Shown here: positions 36,459 through 45,860 of the stretch, in pieces
Layout: every line of letters starts with the position of its first letter
How positions within the stretch are numbered: the stretch's first letter is position 1
NCBI GenBank assembly: GCA_036389485.1
Contig: DASVPR010000005.1
Coordinates: forward strand, 1 to 64,000
DNA from: CADCVT01 sp036389485
Lineage (GTDB): Bacteria > Actinomycetota > Thermoleophilia > Solirubrobacterales > Solirubrobacteraceae
Direction of reading: 5' to 3'
Length of the DNA stretch: 64,000 nucleotides
Translations under genes and position numbers: made by a program
Notes under the pieces: generated by a model
Told to the model about the DNA's origin: nothing
The model's database searches: none
The model's input: only the letters and a program-made list of their open reading frames with translations

Positions 36459-37178
36459 CTATGCCGCCGCGGTCGCCTCCTGCTCCGGCTTGATGCGGGA
36501 CGGGTCGACCTTCACGCCCGGGCCCATCGTGGACGCCAGCGTGATCGACTTGATGTAGCGGCCCTTCGCGCCCGAGGGCTTCGCGCGGATGATCTCCTCG
36601 AGCAGGGTCGTGTAGTTCGCGACGAGCGCGCTCTCGTCGAACGAGGTCTTGCCGATCGTGAGGTGGACGTTGGCGGTGCGGTCGGTCCGGTACTCGACCT
36701 TGCCGGCCTTGGACTCGGAGACTGCCTTGGCGACGTCCATCGTCACCGTGCCGACGCGCGGGTTCGGCATCTTCCCCTGCGGGCCGAGGATGCGGCCGAG
36801 ACGGCCGACGACCGGCATCATGTCCGGCGTCGCGATCGCGACGTCGAAGTCGGTGTAGCCGCCCTGCACGCGCTCGGCGAGGTCCTCGGCGCCGACGACG
36901 TCCGCCCCGGCCTCCTCGGCCTCGCGCGCCTTGTCGCCCTTCGCGAAGACGGCGATCGTCACGTCGCGGCCCAGGCCGTGCGGCAGCGCGACGGTGCCGC
37001 GCAGCTGCTCGTCGGCGTGGCGCACGTTCAGCCCGGTCCGGATGTGGACCTCGACCGACTCGTCGAACTTCGACGACTTCAGCTCCTTGACGAGCTTGAC
37101 GGCCTCGGCGGGCGAGTACTCGTGCTCACGGTCCACGCGCGCGCGGGCCTCGAGGTACTTCTTGCCGTGCTTCGCCAT
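36459..37178 (-). CDS. rplA: 50S ribosomal protein L1
   Basis: L1 binds 23S rRNA at the mobile L1 stalk and often represses its own operon. The 239-residue product has the family length and blocks, including MAKHGKKYLEARARVDREHE, LPHGLGRDVTIAVFAKGDKA, LGRILGPQGKMPNPRVGTVT and a C-terminal ASTMGPGVKVD. Its ATG overlaps the rplK stop (TGATG), so the two are translationally coupled. Confidence 0.98.
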   Translation of the reverse strand: MAKHGKKYLEARARVDREHEYSPAEAVKLVKELKSSKFDESVEVHIRTGLNVRHADEQLRGTVALPHGLGRDVTIAVFAKGDKAREAEEAGADVVGAEDLAERVQGGYTDFDVAIATPDMMPVVGRLGRILGPQGKMPNPRVGTVTMDVAKAVSESKAGKVEYRTDRTANVHLTIGKTSFDESALVANYTTLLEEIIRAKPSGAKGRYIKSITLASTMGPGVKVDPSRIKPEQEATAAA

Positions 37179-37603
37179 CAGGCCACCACCTCCACGCCCA
37201 TCGAGCGCGCGGTCCCGGCGATGATCTTCGCCGCCTGGTCGACGTCGTGTGCGTTGAGGTCCTGCAGCTTCTTCTCGGCGATCTCGCGCAGCTGGGCCTG
37301 GGTGATCTTCCCGACCTTCTCGCGATGCGGCTCCGACGAGCCCTTCTCGATGTTGATCGCCTGCCGGATCAACACGGCGGCCGGCGGCGTCTTGGTGACG
37401 AACGTGAAGGAGCGGTCCTCGAAGACCGTGATCTCGACCGGGATCGTCACGCCCATGTCGCCCGCCGTCTGGGCGTTGAACGCCTTGACGAACTCCATGA
37501 TGTTGATCCCGTGCTGGCCCAGCGCCGGGCCGACCGGCGGCGCCGGGGAGGCCTGGCCGCCAGGGGCCTGCAGCTTGATGGTGGTGAGGACCTTCTTAGC
37601 CAT
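37178..37603 (-). CDS. rplK: 50S ribosomal protein L11
   Basis: L11 binds the GTPase-associated region of 23S rRNA. The 141-residue product has the family length and begins MAKKVLTTIKLQAPGGQASP, followed by APPVGPALGQHGINIMEFVK and FTFVTKTPPAAVLI. It follows nusG by six bases and shares a base with the rplA start codon. The ATG is at 37603. Confidence 0.98.
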   Translation of the reverse strand: MAKKVLTTIKLQAPGGQASPAPPVGPALGQHGINIMEFVKAFNAQTAGDMGVTIPVEITVFEDRSFTFVTKTPPAAVLIRQAINIEKGSSEPHREKVGKITQAQLREIAEKKLQDLNAHDVDQAAKIIAGTARSMGVEVVA

Positions 37604-37609
37604 GCGTTC

Positions 37610-38131
37610 CTAGACCTTCTTGACCTGGTCGAAGCCGACCTCGACCGGCGTCTCGCGACCAAAGATAGACACAAGCACCTTCAGCCGGCTGGCGTCCTCG
37701 TTGATCTCCGCGATCTCGCCCGTGAAGTCCGACAGCGGACCGGCGATGACCTTGACCGACTCGCCGATGTTGAACGTCGTCTTCTTGCGCTCCTTGACCG
37801 CGACCTCCTTGTGGAGGATCCGGTTGACCTCGCCCTGCGTCAGCGGGACGGGCTCGTTGGAGGCGCCGACGAAGCCGGTGACCCCGGGCGTGTTCTTGAC
37901 GACCTGCCAGGAGTCCTCGTTGAGGTCCATCTGCACGAGCACGTAGCCGGGCATCGTGCGCTTCTCGGTCTGGACCTTCTGCCCGTCCTTCATCTCCGTG
38001 GTCGTCTCGGTCGGGACGACGACCTGGCGCACGGAACGCTTCTGGCCCATCGAGGTCACGCGGTGCTCGAGGTTCTGCTTGACCTTGTTCTCGTGCCCTG
38101 AATAGGTGTTGACGACGTACCAGCGGAACAT
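37610..38131 (-). CDS. nusG: Transcription termination/antitermination factor NusG
   Basis: NusG binds RNA polymerase and couples transcription to termination and translation. The 173-residue product starts MFRWYVVNTYSGHENKVKQN, has MPGYVLVQMDLNEDSWQVVK and TPGVTGFVG of the NGN domain, and a C-terminal KOW domain (GESVKVIAGPLSDFTGEIAE). Upstream in-frame sequence is the shadow of secE; ATG 38131 matches the family. It is 23 bases after secE, the usual order. Confidence 0.97.
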   Translation of the reverse strand: MFRWYVVNTYSGHENKVKQNLEHRVTSMGQKRSVRQVVVPTETTTEMKDGQKVQTEKRTMPGYVLVQMDLNEDSWQVVKNTPGVTGFVGASNEPVPLTQGEVNRILHKEVAVKERKKTTFNIGESVKVIAGPLSDFTGEIAEINEDASRLKVLVSIFGRETPVEVGFDQVKKV

Positions 38132-38154
38132 GAAGTGCCTTCGAACGGTGGGGA

Positions 38155-38679
38155 CTAGATGATGAGATCGACGATCTTGGTCGCGACCCAGTCGGCGACA
38201 CCGAGGAACGCGCCGGCGACCACGACGAAGCCCAGGACGACCGCGGTCGCCTGACCGACCTGTCGGCGGTCCGGCCACTGGACCCGCTGCAGCTCCGCCC
38301 ACGAGGCGCGGAGGAAGTTCGCGAAGCGCCGGCCGCCGCGGCCGTGGGCCGGAGCGTGCTCGCCGCGGGTGGTGGGAGCCGGCGCGGCTGAGGCCGGCTC
38401 GTCGGGACGGCCGAGCGCCTCGGCGGCGTCGGACTGCAGCGCCTCGCGCTCGAGCTCCTCGTCGGCCGGCTCCTCCGCGGGCTCGCCGTCGGCGCCCGCG
38501 ACGAGCGCCGCCTCGAACTCGTCGACGTCGCCGGTGTGCTCGACCGGCCCGGGGACGTTCTCCCGGTGGATGGCGCGCGGCTCAGGAACGACGTCGCCGT
38601 CGCCGTCGTGCTGACGCGAAGGAGGCGACGGCTGTCGCTTCTCCTTGCGCCGCTTGGCTCGCTGTCGGTCGCGCGCCAC
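38155..38679 (-). CDS. secE: Preprotein translocase subunit SecE with long N-terminal extension
   Basis: SecE is the essential single-helix subunit of the SecYEG channel. Only the last 60 residues are the family core: FLRASWAELQRVQWPDRRQV followed by the membrane helix AVVLGFVVVAGAFLGVADWV. The first 110 residues are basic and then acidic, low-complexity and probably disordered, giving 174 residues against 60 to 130 usual. The start is GTG at 38679, twelve bases after the rpmG stop. An internal start nearer the core is possible, but no strong site is seen. Confidence 0.93.
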   Translation of the reverse strand: MARDRQRAKRRKEKRQPSPPSRQHDGDGDVVPEPRAIHRENVPGPVEHTGDVDEFEAALVAGADGEPAEEPADEELEREALQSDAAEALGRPDEPASAAPAPTTRGEHAPAHGRGGRRFANFLRASWAELQRVQWPDRRQVGQATAVVLGFVVVAGAFLGVADWVATKIVDLII

Positions 38680-38691
38680 TGGTCGCGAGCC

Positions 38692-38856
38692 CTACCGGGT
38701 CTCCCGGTGGCTCGTGTGCGTCCGGCACCACTTGCAGTACTTGCGCATGCTGATGCGGTCCGGGTTGTTGCGCTTGGACTTGTTGGTCTGGTAGTTGCGC
38801 CGCTTGCACTCCTCGCACGCGAGGGTGACTCCGATGCGCACGTCTCCGCGGGCCAT
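38692..38856 (-). CDS. rpmG: 50S ribosomal protein L33
   Basis: This short gene encodes 54 residues, MARGDVRIGVTLACEECKRR to a C-terminal HTSHRETR, typical of zinc-binding L33 with two CxxC pairs (CEEC and CKWC). GAAGGAG lies upstream of the ATG at 38856. It begins the rpmG-secE-nusG-rplK-rplA-rplJ-rplL run. A TACACT hexamer on the minus strand at 38924-38919 is a candidate -10 box, but no good -35 is visible. A divergent MFS gene begins 74 bases away. Confidence 0.96.
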   Translation of the reverse strand: MARGDVRIGVTLACEECKRRNYQTNKSKRNNPDRISMRKYCKWCRTHTSHRETR

Positions 38857-38930
38857 GGGCCAGCTCCTTCAGGGGCCAGTCAGACGAACGACCCGCCGAA
38901 GGGCGAGTCGGACGGGTAAGTGTAGCGGCC

Positions 38931-40121
38931 TTGGCCGCACGATCCCTCGCCCGGCGGTACCCCAACCGCAGCGCCTTCGCGGGCGTCTTCGCGGCGACGC
39001 TCATGTGCTTCCTCGCGGTCGGCGCCGTCCTCCCGGTGCTGCCCCGCTACGTGACCGGCCCGCTCGGCGCCGGGGACGTCGCCGTGGGCATCGTCACGGG
39101 CGCCTTCGCCTTCACCGCCGTGGTCGGCCGGCCGATCGGCGGGAGGATCGCGGACCGCCGCGGCCGCCGGCTGATCGTGCTCGCCGGCCTGCTGCTCACG
39201 GGGCTCGCCGGCCTTCTGTACTTCCTGCCCCTCGGCGTGCCCGGCCTGGTGCTCGCGCGGCTCGTCCTCGGCGTCGGCGACGGCTGGGTGTTCACCGCGG
39301 GGCTCGCCTGGGCGGTGGACGTCACGCCCCCCGCGCGCCGCGGCCAGTTCATCGCGCTGTACGGGCTCGGCGTCTGGGGCGGGCTCTCGTTCGGGCCGCT
39401 GATCGGCGAAGGGCTGTTCCACCTCGGCCGGTACGACCTCGTGTGGGCGTTCGCGGCCGCGTCGCCGCTGGTGGGCGCGCTCATCGCGCGGCTCGTGCCC
39501 GACCGCCGCGCGCCGTTCACGCCCGACGAGCGCCAGCCGCTCGTGCCGCTGCCGGCGATCCGTCCCGGGATCGCGCTCCTGCTCGCGCAGATCGGCTACG
39601 CGGCGCTCGCGGGCTTCATCGTCCTGCACCTCGACGACATCGGCGTCGGGCACGGGGCCGCGGTGTTCACCGCGTTCGCGATCACCGTCGTCGGCGCGCG
39701 GCTGCTGCTCTCGTGGGTGCCCGACCGCGCCGGCCCGCGAGCGAGCGTGGCGCTCGCCGCCGCCGCGCAGGCGACCGGCCTCGCGCTCATCGCGGTGGCG
39801 GGGTCCCTCGCCGTCGCCGTCGCCGGCGCGCTCGTGATGGGGACGGGCTTCTCGCTGAGCTTCCCGTCGCTCGCCCTGCTCGTGGTCGAGGAGGTCGACG
39901 AGCGCACGCGCGGCGCGGCCATGGGCGCGTTCACGGCGTTCTTCGACGTCGGCGTCGGGATCGGCGGGCCGCTCGCCGGCGTCGTCAGCTCACTCGGCGG
40001 CTATCCGGCCGCGTTCGCGGTCGGCGCGGTGTGCGCCGCGGCCGGCGGCGTCGTCGCCGTCCTCAGCCGACCGCCCGACGCCGCTCCGGCCCGGGCGGCT
40101 TCCCCTACCCGATCTTCTTGA
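38931..40121 (+). CDS. MFS transporter
   Basis: The 396-residue protein has twelve hydrophobic helices in two halves and the MFS motif A GGRIADRRGRR between helices 2 and 3. The substrate is unknown; the overall type resembles drug or metabolite exporters of the major facilitator superfamily. The likely start is TTG at 38931, just inside the divergent gap to rpmG; a more internal start would remove part of helix 1. The gene ends in a 17-base overlap with the convergent FKBP gene. Confidence 0.88.
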   Translation: MAARSLARRYPNRSAFAGVFAATLMCFLAVGAVLPVLPRYVTGPLGAGDVAVGIVTGAFAFTAVVGRPIGGRIADRRGRRLIVLAGLLLTGLAGLLYFLPLGVPGLVLARLVLGVGDGWVFTAGLAWAVDVTPPARRGQFIALYGLGVWGGLSFGPLIGEGLFHLGRYDLVWAFAAASPLVGALIARLVPDRRAPFTPDERQPLVPLPAIRPGIALLLAQIGYAALAGFIVLHLDDIGVGHGAAVFTAFAITVVGARLLLSWVPDRAGPRASVALAAAAQATGLALIAVAGSLAVAVAGALVMGTGFSLSFPSLALLVVEEVDERTRGAAMGAFTAFFDVGVGIGGPLAGVVSSLGGYPAAFAVGAVCAAAGGVVAVLSRPPDAAPARAASPTRSS

Positions 40122-40638
40122 GGTCGATGACGAAGACGAGCGTCTCGTTCGGCGGGATCGCCGGCGGGGAGCCCGCCTCGCCGTAGCCGAGCTCCGGCGG
40201 GATGACGAGCTTGCGGCGCCCGCCGACCCGCATGCCCTTCATCCCCTGGACCCAGCCGTCGATGAGCCGGCCCTTGGCGAGGGTGAACGAGGTGGGCTCG
40301 CCGCGGTCCCACGACGCGTCGAACTGGTCGCCGGTCGAGAAGTTCACGCCGACGTAGTGCACGGTGACCTGGTCGCCCTCCTTGGCCTTGCGGCCCTTGC
40401 CGACGACGATGTCCTCCTTGACGAGCTTCGTCGGCGGGTCGCCGGACGGCTTGCCGATCTCCGGCTTGGCCTCGAGGTTCGTCGAGATCTCCTCGGGCTC
40501 GTCCGCCGCGGTCGTGTCGGTGGTCTCGGCGACGGTGGGCGTCGTCGCGCCGCCGCTCTCGTCGTCGTCGTCGCCGCACGCGGCGAGGCCGAGGGCGAGG
40601 CTGGTGAGGGCCAAGAGGAGCAGCAGGCGCACGTTCAT
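40105..40638 (-). CDS. FKBP-type peptidyl-prolyl isomerase lipoprotein
   Basis: The 177-residue product starts with a lipoprotein signal ending LALGLAAC (Cys21), then an acidic Thr-rich linker, then a single FKBP domain from about residue 70: VTVHYVGVNFSTGDQFDASW, GRLIDGWVQGMKGMRVGGRR and LVIPPELGYGEAGSPPAIPP. It should assist folding of exported proteins on the outer face of the membrane. Its ATG overlaps the stop of the large cyclase gene (ATGA), so it is the last gene of the RTX-regulator-kinase-cyclase operon. Confidence 0.94.
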   Translation of the reverse strand: MNVRLLLLLALTSLALGLAACGDDDDESGGATTPTVAETTDTTAADEPEEISTNLEAKPEIGKPSGDPPTKLVKEDIVVGKGRKAKEGDQVTVHYVGVNFSTGDQFDASWDRGEPTSFTLAKGRLIDGWVQGMKGMRVGGRRKLVIPPELGYGEAGSPPAIPPNETLVFVIDLKKIG

Positions 40639-43600
40639 GACGCGGCAGGGTATTCACGGGCCGCGCCCGCCAGCGCCGCGAACGCCGCGGCCATGCCCTC
40701 CTCGTCCTCCGGCTCGAAGAACTCGAACCGCGTCCGCAGCCCGCCCTCGATCACGCCAACCGAGCCGAACGAGACCTCCCACGGCGCGCCGTCGAGCGTG
40801 CCGTTCAGCGTGACGATCACGCGCTCGACGCTGCGCCCGTCCCGCTCGGCGATCTCCAGGACGCGCGCCCGCCACCGCGTGTCGGGCGAGGTCTGGGCGA
40901 GGCTGCGCGTCGCCTCGAGCATCCGGTCGGCGTCGTGCGTGGGCGCCCAGCCGAGCGCGCGGTGGTCGACGACCTCGATGTCGTCGGCCAGCAGCGCGCG
41001 CGCCGCCGCCCAGTCGCGCTGGTCGACCGCGTCCATCCAGCCGGCGGAGCCGAGCTCGCCCCAGACCTCGTGATAGCGCTCGACCAGCGCGGCGAGGCCG
41101 GGCAGCGTCTCGACCTGCGAGCGGGCGGCGAGCCGCCAGCCCGCGCCCTCGACGTGCGCGGCGACGAGCAGCCGGTCGCGGGACGCCGCGCCGGCGACGA
41201 GCTCGATGCGCGCGCCGGGCGGCGCGTCGAGCACCGCCGGCAGGTCGAGCGCGACGACCGCCGGCGGGATCGGCGCGGTCGCGTGCGGCGACAGCGTCGC
41301 GCCGAACGCGTCGAGGCAGGCCGCGTCGAAGCGGTCCATGAGCAGCGGGTCGCCGGCCTCGACCATCTCGACGCGATACGTCGCGCCGTCGCGCGCGGCG
41401 CTGACGCTCCCGAACGTGACCTCGAACCGCCCGCCGCCGTCGACGCTCTCCCCGGTGACGGTCGTGAGCGTCGCGCAGACGTCCACGTGGCCGTCGTCGA
41501 GGCCCGCGAGCGGCTCGGTCGCGATGCGCACGTCGCGCGCCGCGCGGTGCAGGCTGCGCAGCCCGTCGAGGTCGTCGCCGTCCGGCGGCGGCGCCCCGGC
41601 GCCGCCGTGCCGGTGGTCGACGAACGCGTAGTCGGCGGTCTGCGCGATGTCGTCGTAGCGCTCCTGCGAGGCCGCGCGCGCCCACCGCTCGGTGCGCTCC
41701 CGCGCGCGGGGCGCGACCGGCCGCCGGTGGTCGCCGTGGACCTCGGCGCACAGCTCGTCGAAGCGCCGCAGCGCCTCCTCCTCGTCCTCGGGGTCGTACA
41801 GCTCCGAGCGGCGGATCAAGCCCCGCGCGACGACGTTGACGGCCAGGAACGAGACCTCGAACCGGCCGCCGCCGTGCCGGCCGGTGCCGGTCACGAGCGT
41901 GCGGCTGACGTCGACGATCGTCGTGCCGTCGTCCTGCCCGGCGAGCACGTCCACCTCGAAGAGCACGTTCTCCGCGCCCGCGTGCACGCTCTCGATCGCG
42001 TCGCGCGCGACGCTCGGCCCCGCCGCCTCGCCGGCGCCGTGGCGGCGGTGGTCGACGACGACGCAGTCGGGCGCGTCCGGCACGTCCTCGTACCGCCGCG
42101 CGCTCACCGCCGCCGCCCACTGCTGGGCGCGCGCGTGCACGGACGGCGGGACGGGCGAACGAGGGCGCCCGCCGCGCAGCGCCTCGTAGCACGCGAGCAG
42201 CCGCTCCTCGTCGTCGGGCGCGAACAGCTCGACGCGGTCGACGCGGCCGTCGCGCACGCGCGTGACCACGCCGAAGCCGCCCTCCAGCGGGCCGCCGCCG
42301 TCGTGCGTGCGCGCGTGGAACCGCAGGACGACCGCCGCGTGCTCGTCGTCGGCCGCGACGACGCGCTCGACGCGCAGCGCCATGTCCGGCGAGACCGCGG
42401 CGCCCGAGCGCTGGGCGTCGAGGAAGGCGCCGGCGCCGCGCACCGGCGGCCACAGCATGCGGTGGTCGACGAGCTCGACGTCGTCGGCGACGAGCGCGCG
42501 CAGCCCGTCCCAGTCCGCTGCGTTGAACGTCCGGCAGTAGGCGTCCCACAGCCGCTCGACGGGGCGGTCGCCGAGGGTCGCCGCGGGCGTGCGTTCGCTC
42601 GGGCGGTCGCCGAGTGCTGCGGCCGTCCCGTCGCCGGGCGCCGCGGGACGCCGCCGGGCGCCCAGCGCGGCGCGGGCGCGCATCGCGCCGGCCGTGTGCT
42701 CCTTGGCGGCGTAGAGGGCGTGGGCGCGGGTCGCGGCGTCGCGCCCCTCCTCGTCGCGGCCGCACGCGCGCAGGACGGTGGCGAGCGCCATGAACGAGTC
42801 GGCCTTGTCGGCGAGGGCGTCGGTCGGCTCGGCCAGCGCGACCGCCTCGCGCGCGAGCCGCTCGGCCTCCGCGTGCTCGCCGCGGCGCGCGAGGGCCTCC
42901 GCTCGCACGCCGCGCCACACGAGCCCGGTCTTCAGGTCGTCGCCGCCGTGGCGCTCGGCGAGGCGCGTCTGCTCCTCGGCCTCGTGGAAGCGCCCCTGCT
43001 CGACGAGCGCGCGGGCGAGCAGGGCCGACGCCTGCGCGGCGCCGGACTCGACGCCGAGCGCCGCGAACCCCTCGCGCGCGCGATGCAGATGGGCCTCGGC
43101 GGCGGCGGGCTCGCCGGCGAGCAGCTCGACGATCCCCGCGTAGGTCGCCAGCTCGTGCAGCTCCAGCGCCAGGCCGAGCTCCTCGAGCGTCGCGCGGCAG
43201 GTGGCCACGATGTCGCGCGCGGCGTCCGGGCGCCCGCGCATCGCCTCGAGCACCGCCTGGCAGCGCAGCGCCGCGGCCTCGACGTGGCGGTTGCCCGGCG
43301 TCATCCGCAGGATCCGCACGACGTCGAGGCAGCGGCCCGACGCGCGCACGATCGGCGACGGGCCCCACAGCGCCGCGCGCGGCGCGCCGCTGAGCACGCT
43401 CGTCACGCGCCGGCGGTCCTTCGCCGCGCGGGCGGCGACGAGCGCGCGGTCGAGCGCGTGCTCGGCGGCCGCGATCTCGCCGAGCAGCGAGTGCGCCTGC
43501 GCGGTGACGTGGTGCGCCTTGGCCGCGGCGGCGCGGTCGCCCGCCCGCTCGAGCTCGTCGGCCGCCTCCGTCGCGAGGGCGATCGTCTCGCGCAGGTGCC

Positions 43601-45839
43601 CGGCGCCGGTGAGGATCGCGAGCTGGCACGCGTACGCGGTCGCCAGCGCACGCACCGCGGCGTCCCCCGCCGACTCGGCGCGCAGCGCAAGCTCCTCGAC
43701 CGTCTCCTCCGCCGCGCCCGTGTCGCCGGCGGACAGCTGCGCCTCCGCGAGGTCGGCGAGGACGCCGAGGCGCGCGCGGTCGCCGGCGTCGAGCGGGTAC
43801 AGCGCGCGCAGCAGCAGGTTGGCCGCGGCCGGGAGGTCCTCGCGCTCGAGCGCGCGGCGCCCGGCGCAGTGCAGGCAGTCCGCGGCGCGCGCCGCGATCG
43901 CGCGGCCGTGCTCGTCGAGCGGGCCCAGCTGCTCGCGGTAGGCGTGCGCGCGCTCGAGGTGCAGCGCGATCAGCTCCTCGTGCTCGCCCGCGCGCTCGGC
44001 CAGCCAGGCGGCGAAGCGCTCGTGCAGGTCGGCGCGCGCCTCCTTGAGCAGGGAGCGGTACGCGGCGTCACGGACGAGGACGTGGTGGAAGCGGAAGACC
44101 TCCTCGCCCTCCCACAGCGTCCCCTCCGGCGCGACCAGCTCCTTGCGGCGCAGCCGGTCGAGGTGCTCGGCGACGCTCGTCGCGCCGCCGTCCTCCCCGA
44201 GCGCGGCCACGGCGCCGACGTAGAACTGCTGCCCGATCACCGCCGCGCGCTCGACCACCGATCGCTCGGCGTCGCTCAGCCGCTCGATCCGGGCCGCGAG
44301 CAGCGCGTGGATCGTGGGCGGCACGGCGACGCCTCCGCTCTGCTCGGTCACCCACTGGTCGCCGCTGCGCCGCAGGACGCCGTCGTCGACGAGCATCCGC
44401 AGCATCTCGCCGAGGAAGAGCGGGTTGCCCTCGGTCGTCTCCAGCACGCGCTCGGCGAGGCTCGGCGGCAGGTCGGCCTCGCCGAGGAGCCGGTCCACCA
44501 GCGCGCGGCTGTCGCCCGGCGCCAGCGGGCCGAGCCCGATGACCTCGGTGACCGCCTCGTTGCGCTCGGTGAGCGAGGGGCGGATCTCGCGCAGCTCCGG
44601 CCTGGCCATGACGACCACGAGCACCGGGGCGCCGCGGCCCCACGCCGCGAGATGCTCGATGAGGTCGAGGAAGGTCGGCTGGCCCCAGTGCACGTCGTCG
44701 AGGAGCACCACGAGCCGGCGCAGCCGCGCCAGGCCCTCGAGGAAGCGGCGCACCGCCCAGAAGGACTCCTCGACGGAGACCGGCGGGCCGAGCCCGACGA
44801 GGCCGAGCGCGCTCTCGAGCACGCGGTCGCGCGCGGGATCGTCCTCGGGGAGGACCGCGGCGAGCTTGTGCGCCGCCGACTCGGCGGAGTCGCCCTCGTG
44901 GATCCCCGCGCCGCTGCGGACGACCTCCGCGACCGGGAGGAACGTCAGGCCCTCGCCCGTCGCCTCGCAGTGGCCGCCGACGACCGTCGCCGAGTCCTTC
45001 AGCGAGGCGGTGAACTCGCGGACGAGCCGGGTCTTGCCGACGCCGGGCGAGCCGATGAGCGTGACGACGCGGGTCTCGGAGGCGGCGGTCGCGGCGTCGA
45101 GCGCGGCGCGCAGCCGCGCCAGCTCGCGCTCGCGGCCGACGAGCGGCGCGTGCAGCCGCTGGTCGCGGCGGCGCTCGCGCCGCGTGCCGTCGACGAGGCG
45201 GAACGCGGCGACCGGCCGGACCTTGCCCTTCAGCTCGAGCGGCTCGACGGGCTCCAGCCGCGCGTCGTCGCGCACGAGGCGGTAGGTCTCGCTGCCGACG
45301 AGCACCTCGCCGGGCGCGGCGGCCTGCTCCAGCCGCGCCGCCACGTTCAGCGTGTCGCCGACGAGCAGGTCGGCCGACTTCGCCGGATCGACGACGACCT
45401 CGCCGGTGTTGACGCCGGTGCGCAGCGCGATGTTGACACCCCAGCGCCGCTCGAGGTCCTCGTTGAGCTGCGTCAGCGCGCCGCGCATCGCCTCGGCGGC
45501 GCGGACGCCGCGCACGGCGTCGTCCTCGTTGACGGTCGGCGTCCCCCACACCGCCATGACCGCGTCGCCGATGAACTTCGCGACGGTCCCGCCCTCGCCC
45601 TCGATCGCGCCGCGCATCTCGGCGTAGAAGCGGTCCATGACGCGGCGCAGCGACTCCTGGTCGAGCCGCTCGCCGAGCGCGGTGAACCCGACCATGTCCG
45701 CGAACAGGACGGTCAGCGTCTTGCGCACCTCGCGGGCCGGCGGCGCGCCGGAGGTCGCGATCGGCGTCCCGCAGCTCAGGCAGAACCGCGCCCGTCCCGG
45801 GTTCTCCTCGCCGCAGCTCGCGCACCGCACGACGTCCAT
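40635..45839 (-). CDS. Class III adenylate cyclase-AAA ATPase-TPR protein with four NTF2/SnoaL-like modules
   Basis: This 1734-residue protein starts with a zinc ribbon (Cys6, Cys9, Cys20, Cys23). A class III cyclase domain (36-215) keeps the metal aspartates Asp48 and Asp92 and the Asn165/Arg169 pair, so cyclisation of ATP or GTP is likely. An AAA/STAND-type ATPase follows with Walker A GSPGVGKT (263-270) and DDVHWG. A long helical TPR-like region extends to about 1090. The C-terminal 600 residues hold four modules that each carry a VDHR motif and resemble SnoaL/NTF2 alpha-beta cones. The zinc-cyclase-ATPase-TPR plan is known in actinobacteria and in LuxR-type regulators; the fourfold NTF2 tail is unusual. 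It lies 21 bases after the histidine kinase gene and overlaps the FKBP gene. Confidence 0.9.
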   Translation of the reverse strand: MDVVRCASCGEENPGRARFCLSCGTPIATSGAPPAREVRKTLTVLFADMVGFTALGERLDQESLRRVMDRFYAEMRGAIEGEGGTVAKFIGDAVMAVWGTPTVNEDDAVRGVRAAEAMRGALTQLNEDLERRWGVNIALRTGVNTGEVVVDPAKSADLLVGDTLNVAARLEQAAAPGEVLVGSETYRLVRDDARLEPVEPLELKGKVRPVAAFRLVDGTRRERRRDQRLHAPLVGRERELARLRAALDAATAASETRVVTLIGSPGVGKTRLVREFTASLKDSATVVGGHCEATGEGLTFLPVAEVVRSGAGIHEGDSAESAAHKLAAVLPEDDPARDRVLESALGLVGLGPPVSVEESFWAVRRFLEGLARLRRLVVLLDDVHWGQPTFLDLIEHLAAWGRGAPVLVVVMARPELREIRPSLTERNEAVTEVIGLGPLAPGDSRALVDRLLGEADLPPSLAERVLETTEGNPLFLGEMLRMLVDDGVLRRSGDQWVTEQSGGVAVPPTIHALLAARIERLSDAERSVVERAAVIGQQFYVGAVAALGEDGGATSVAEHLDRLRRKELVAPEGTLWEGEEVFRFHHVLVRDAAYRSLLKEARADLHERFAAWLAERAGEHEELIALHLERAHAYREQLGPLDEHGRAIAARAADCLHCAGRRALEREDLPAAANLLLRALYPLDAGDRARLGVLADLAEAQLSAGDTGAAEETVEELALRAESAGDAAVRALATAYACQLAILTGAGHLRETIALATEAADELERAGDRAAAAKAHHVTAQAHSLLGEIAAAEHALDRALVAARAAKDRRRVTSVLSGAPRAALWGPSPIVRASGRCLDVVRILRMTPGNRHVEAAALRCQAVLEAMRGRPDAARDIVATCRATLEELGLALELHELATYAGIVELLAGEPAAAEAHLHRAREGFAALGVESGAAQASALLARALVEQGRFHEAEEQTRLAERHGGDDLKTGLVWRGVRAEALARRGEHAEAERLAREAVALAEPTDALADKADSFMALATVLRACGRDEEGRDAATRAHALYAAKEHTAGAMRARAALGARRRPAAPGDGTAAALGDRPSERTPAATLGDRPVERLWDAYCRTFNAADWDGLRALVADDVELVDHRMLWPPVRGAGAFLDAQRSGAAVSPDMALRVERVVAADDEHAAVVLRFHARTHDGGGPLEGGFGVVTRVRDGRVDRVELFAPDDEERLLACYEALRGGRPRSPVPPSVHARAQQWAAAVSARRYEDVPDAPDCVVVDHRRHGAGEAAGPSVARDAIESVHAGAENVLFEVDVLAGQDDGTTIVDVSRTLVTGTGRHGGGRFEVSFLAVNVVARGLIRRSELYDPEDEEEALRRFDELCAEVHGDHRRPVAPRARERTERWARAASQERYDDIAQTADYAFVDHRHGGAGAPPPDGDDLDGLRSLHRAARDVRIATEPLAGLDDGHVDVCATLTTVTGESVDGGGRFEVTFGSVSAARDGATYRVEMVEAGDPLLMDRFDAACLDAFGATLSPHATAPIPPAVVALDLPAVLDAPPGARIELVAGAASRDRLLVAAHVEGAGWRLAARSQVETLPGLAALVERYHEVWGELGSAGWMDAVDQRDWAAARALLADDIEVVDHRALGWAPTHDADRMLEATRSLAQTSPDTRWRARVLEIAERDGRSVERVIVTLNGTLDGAPWEVSFGSVGVIEGGLRTRFEFFEPEDEEGMAAAFAALAGAAREYPAAS

Positions 45840-45860
45840 GCCTCATGCTCGCACGCGAGG

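Noticed and set aside
38857..38930. Possible tRNA gene near rpmG, where actinobacteria often have one
   Set aside because: No GGTTCGA-type T-loop or acceptor stem could be found here or elsewhere in the window.
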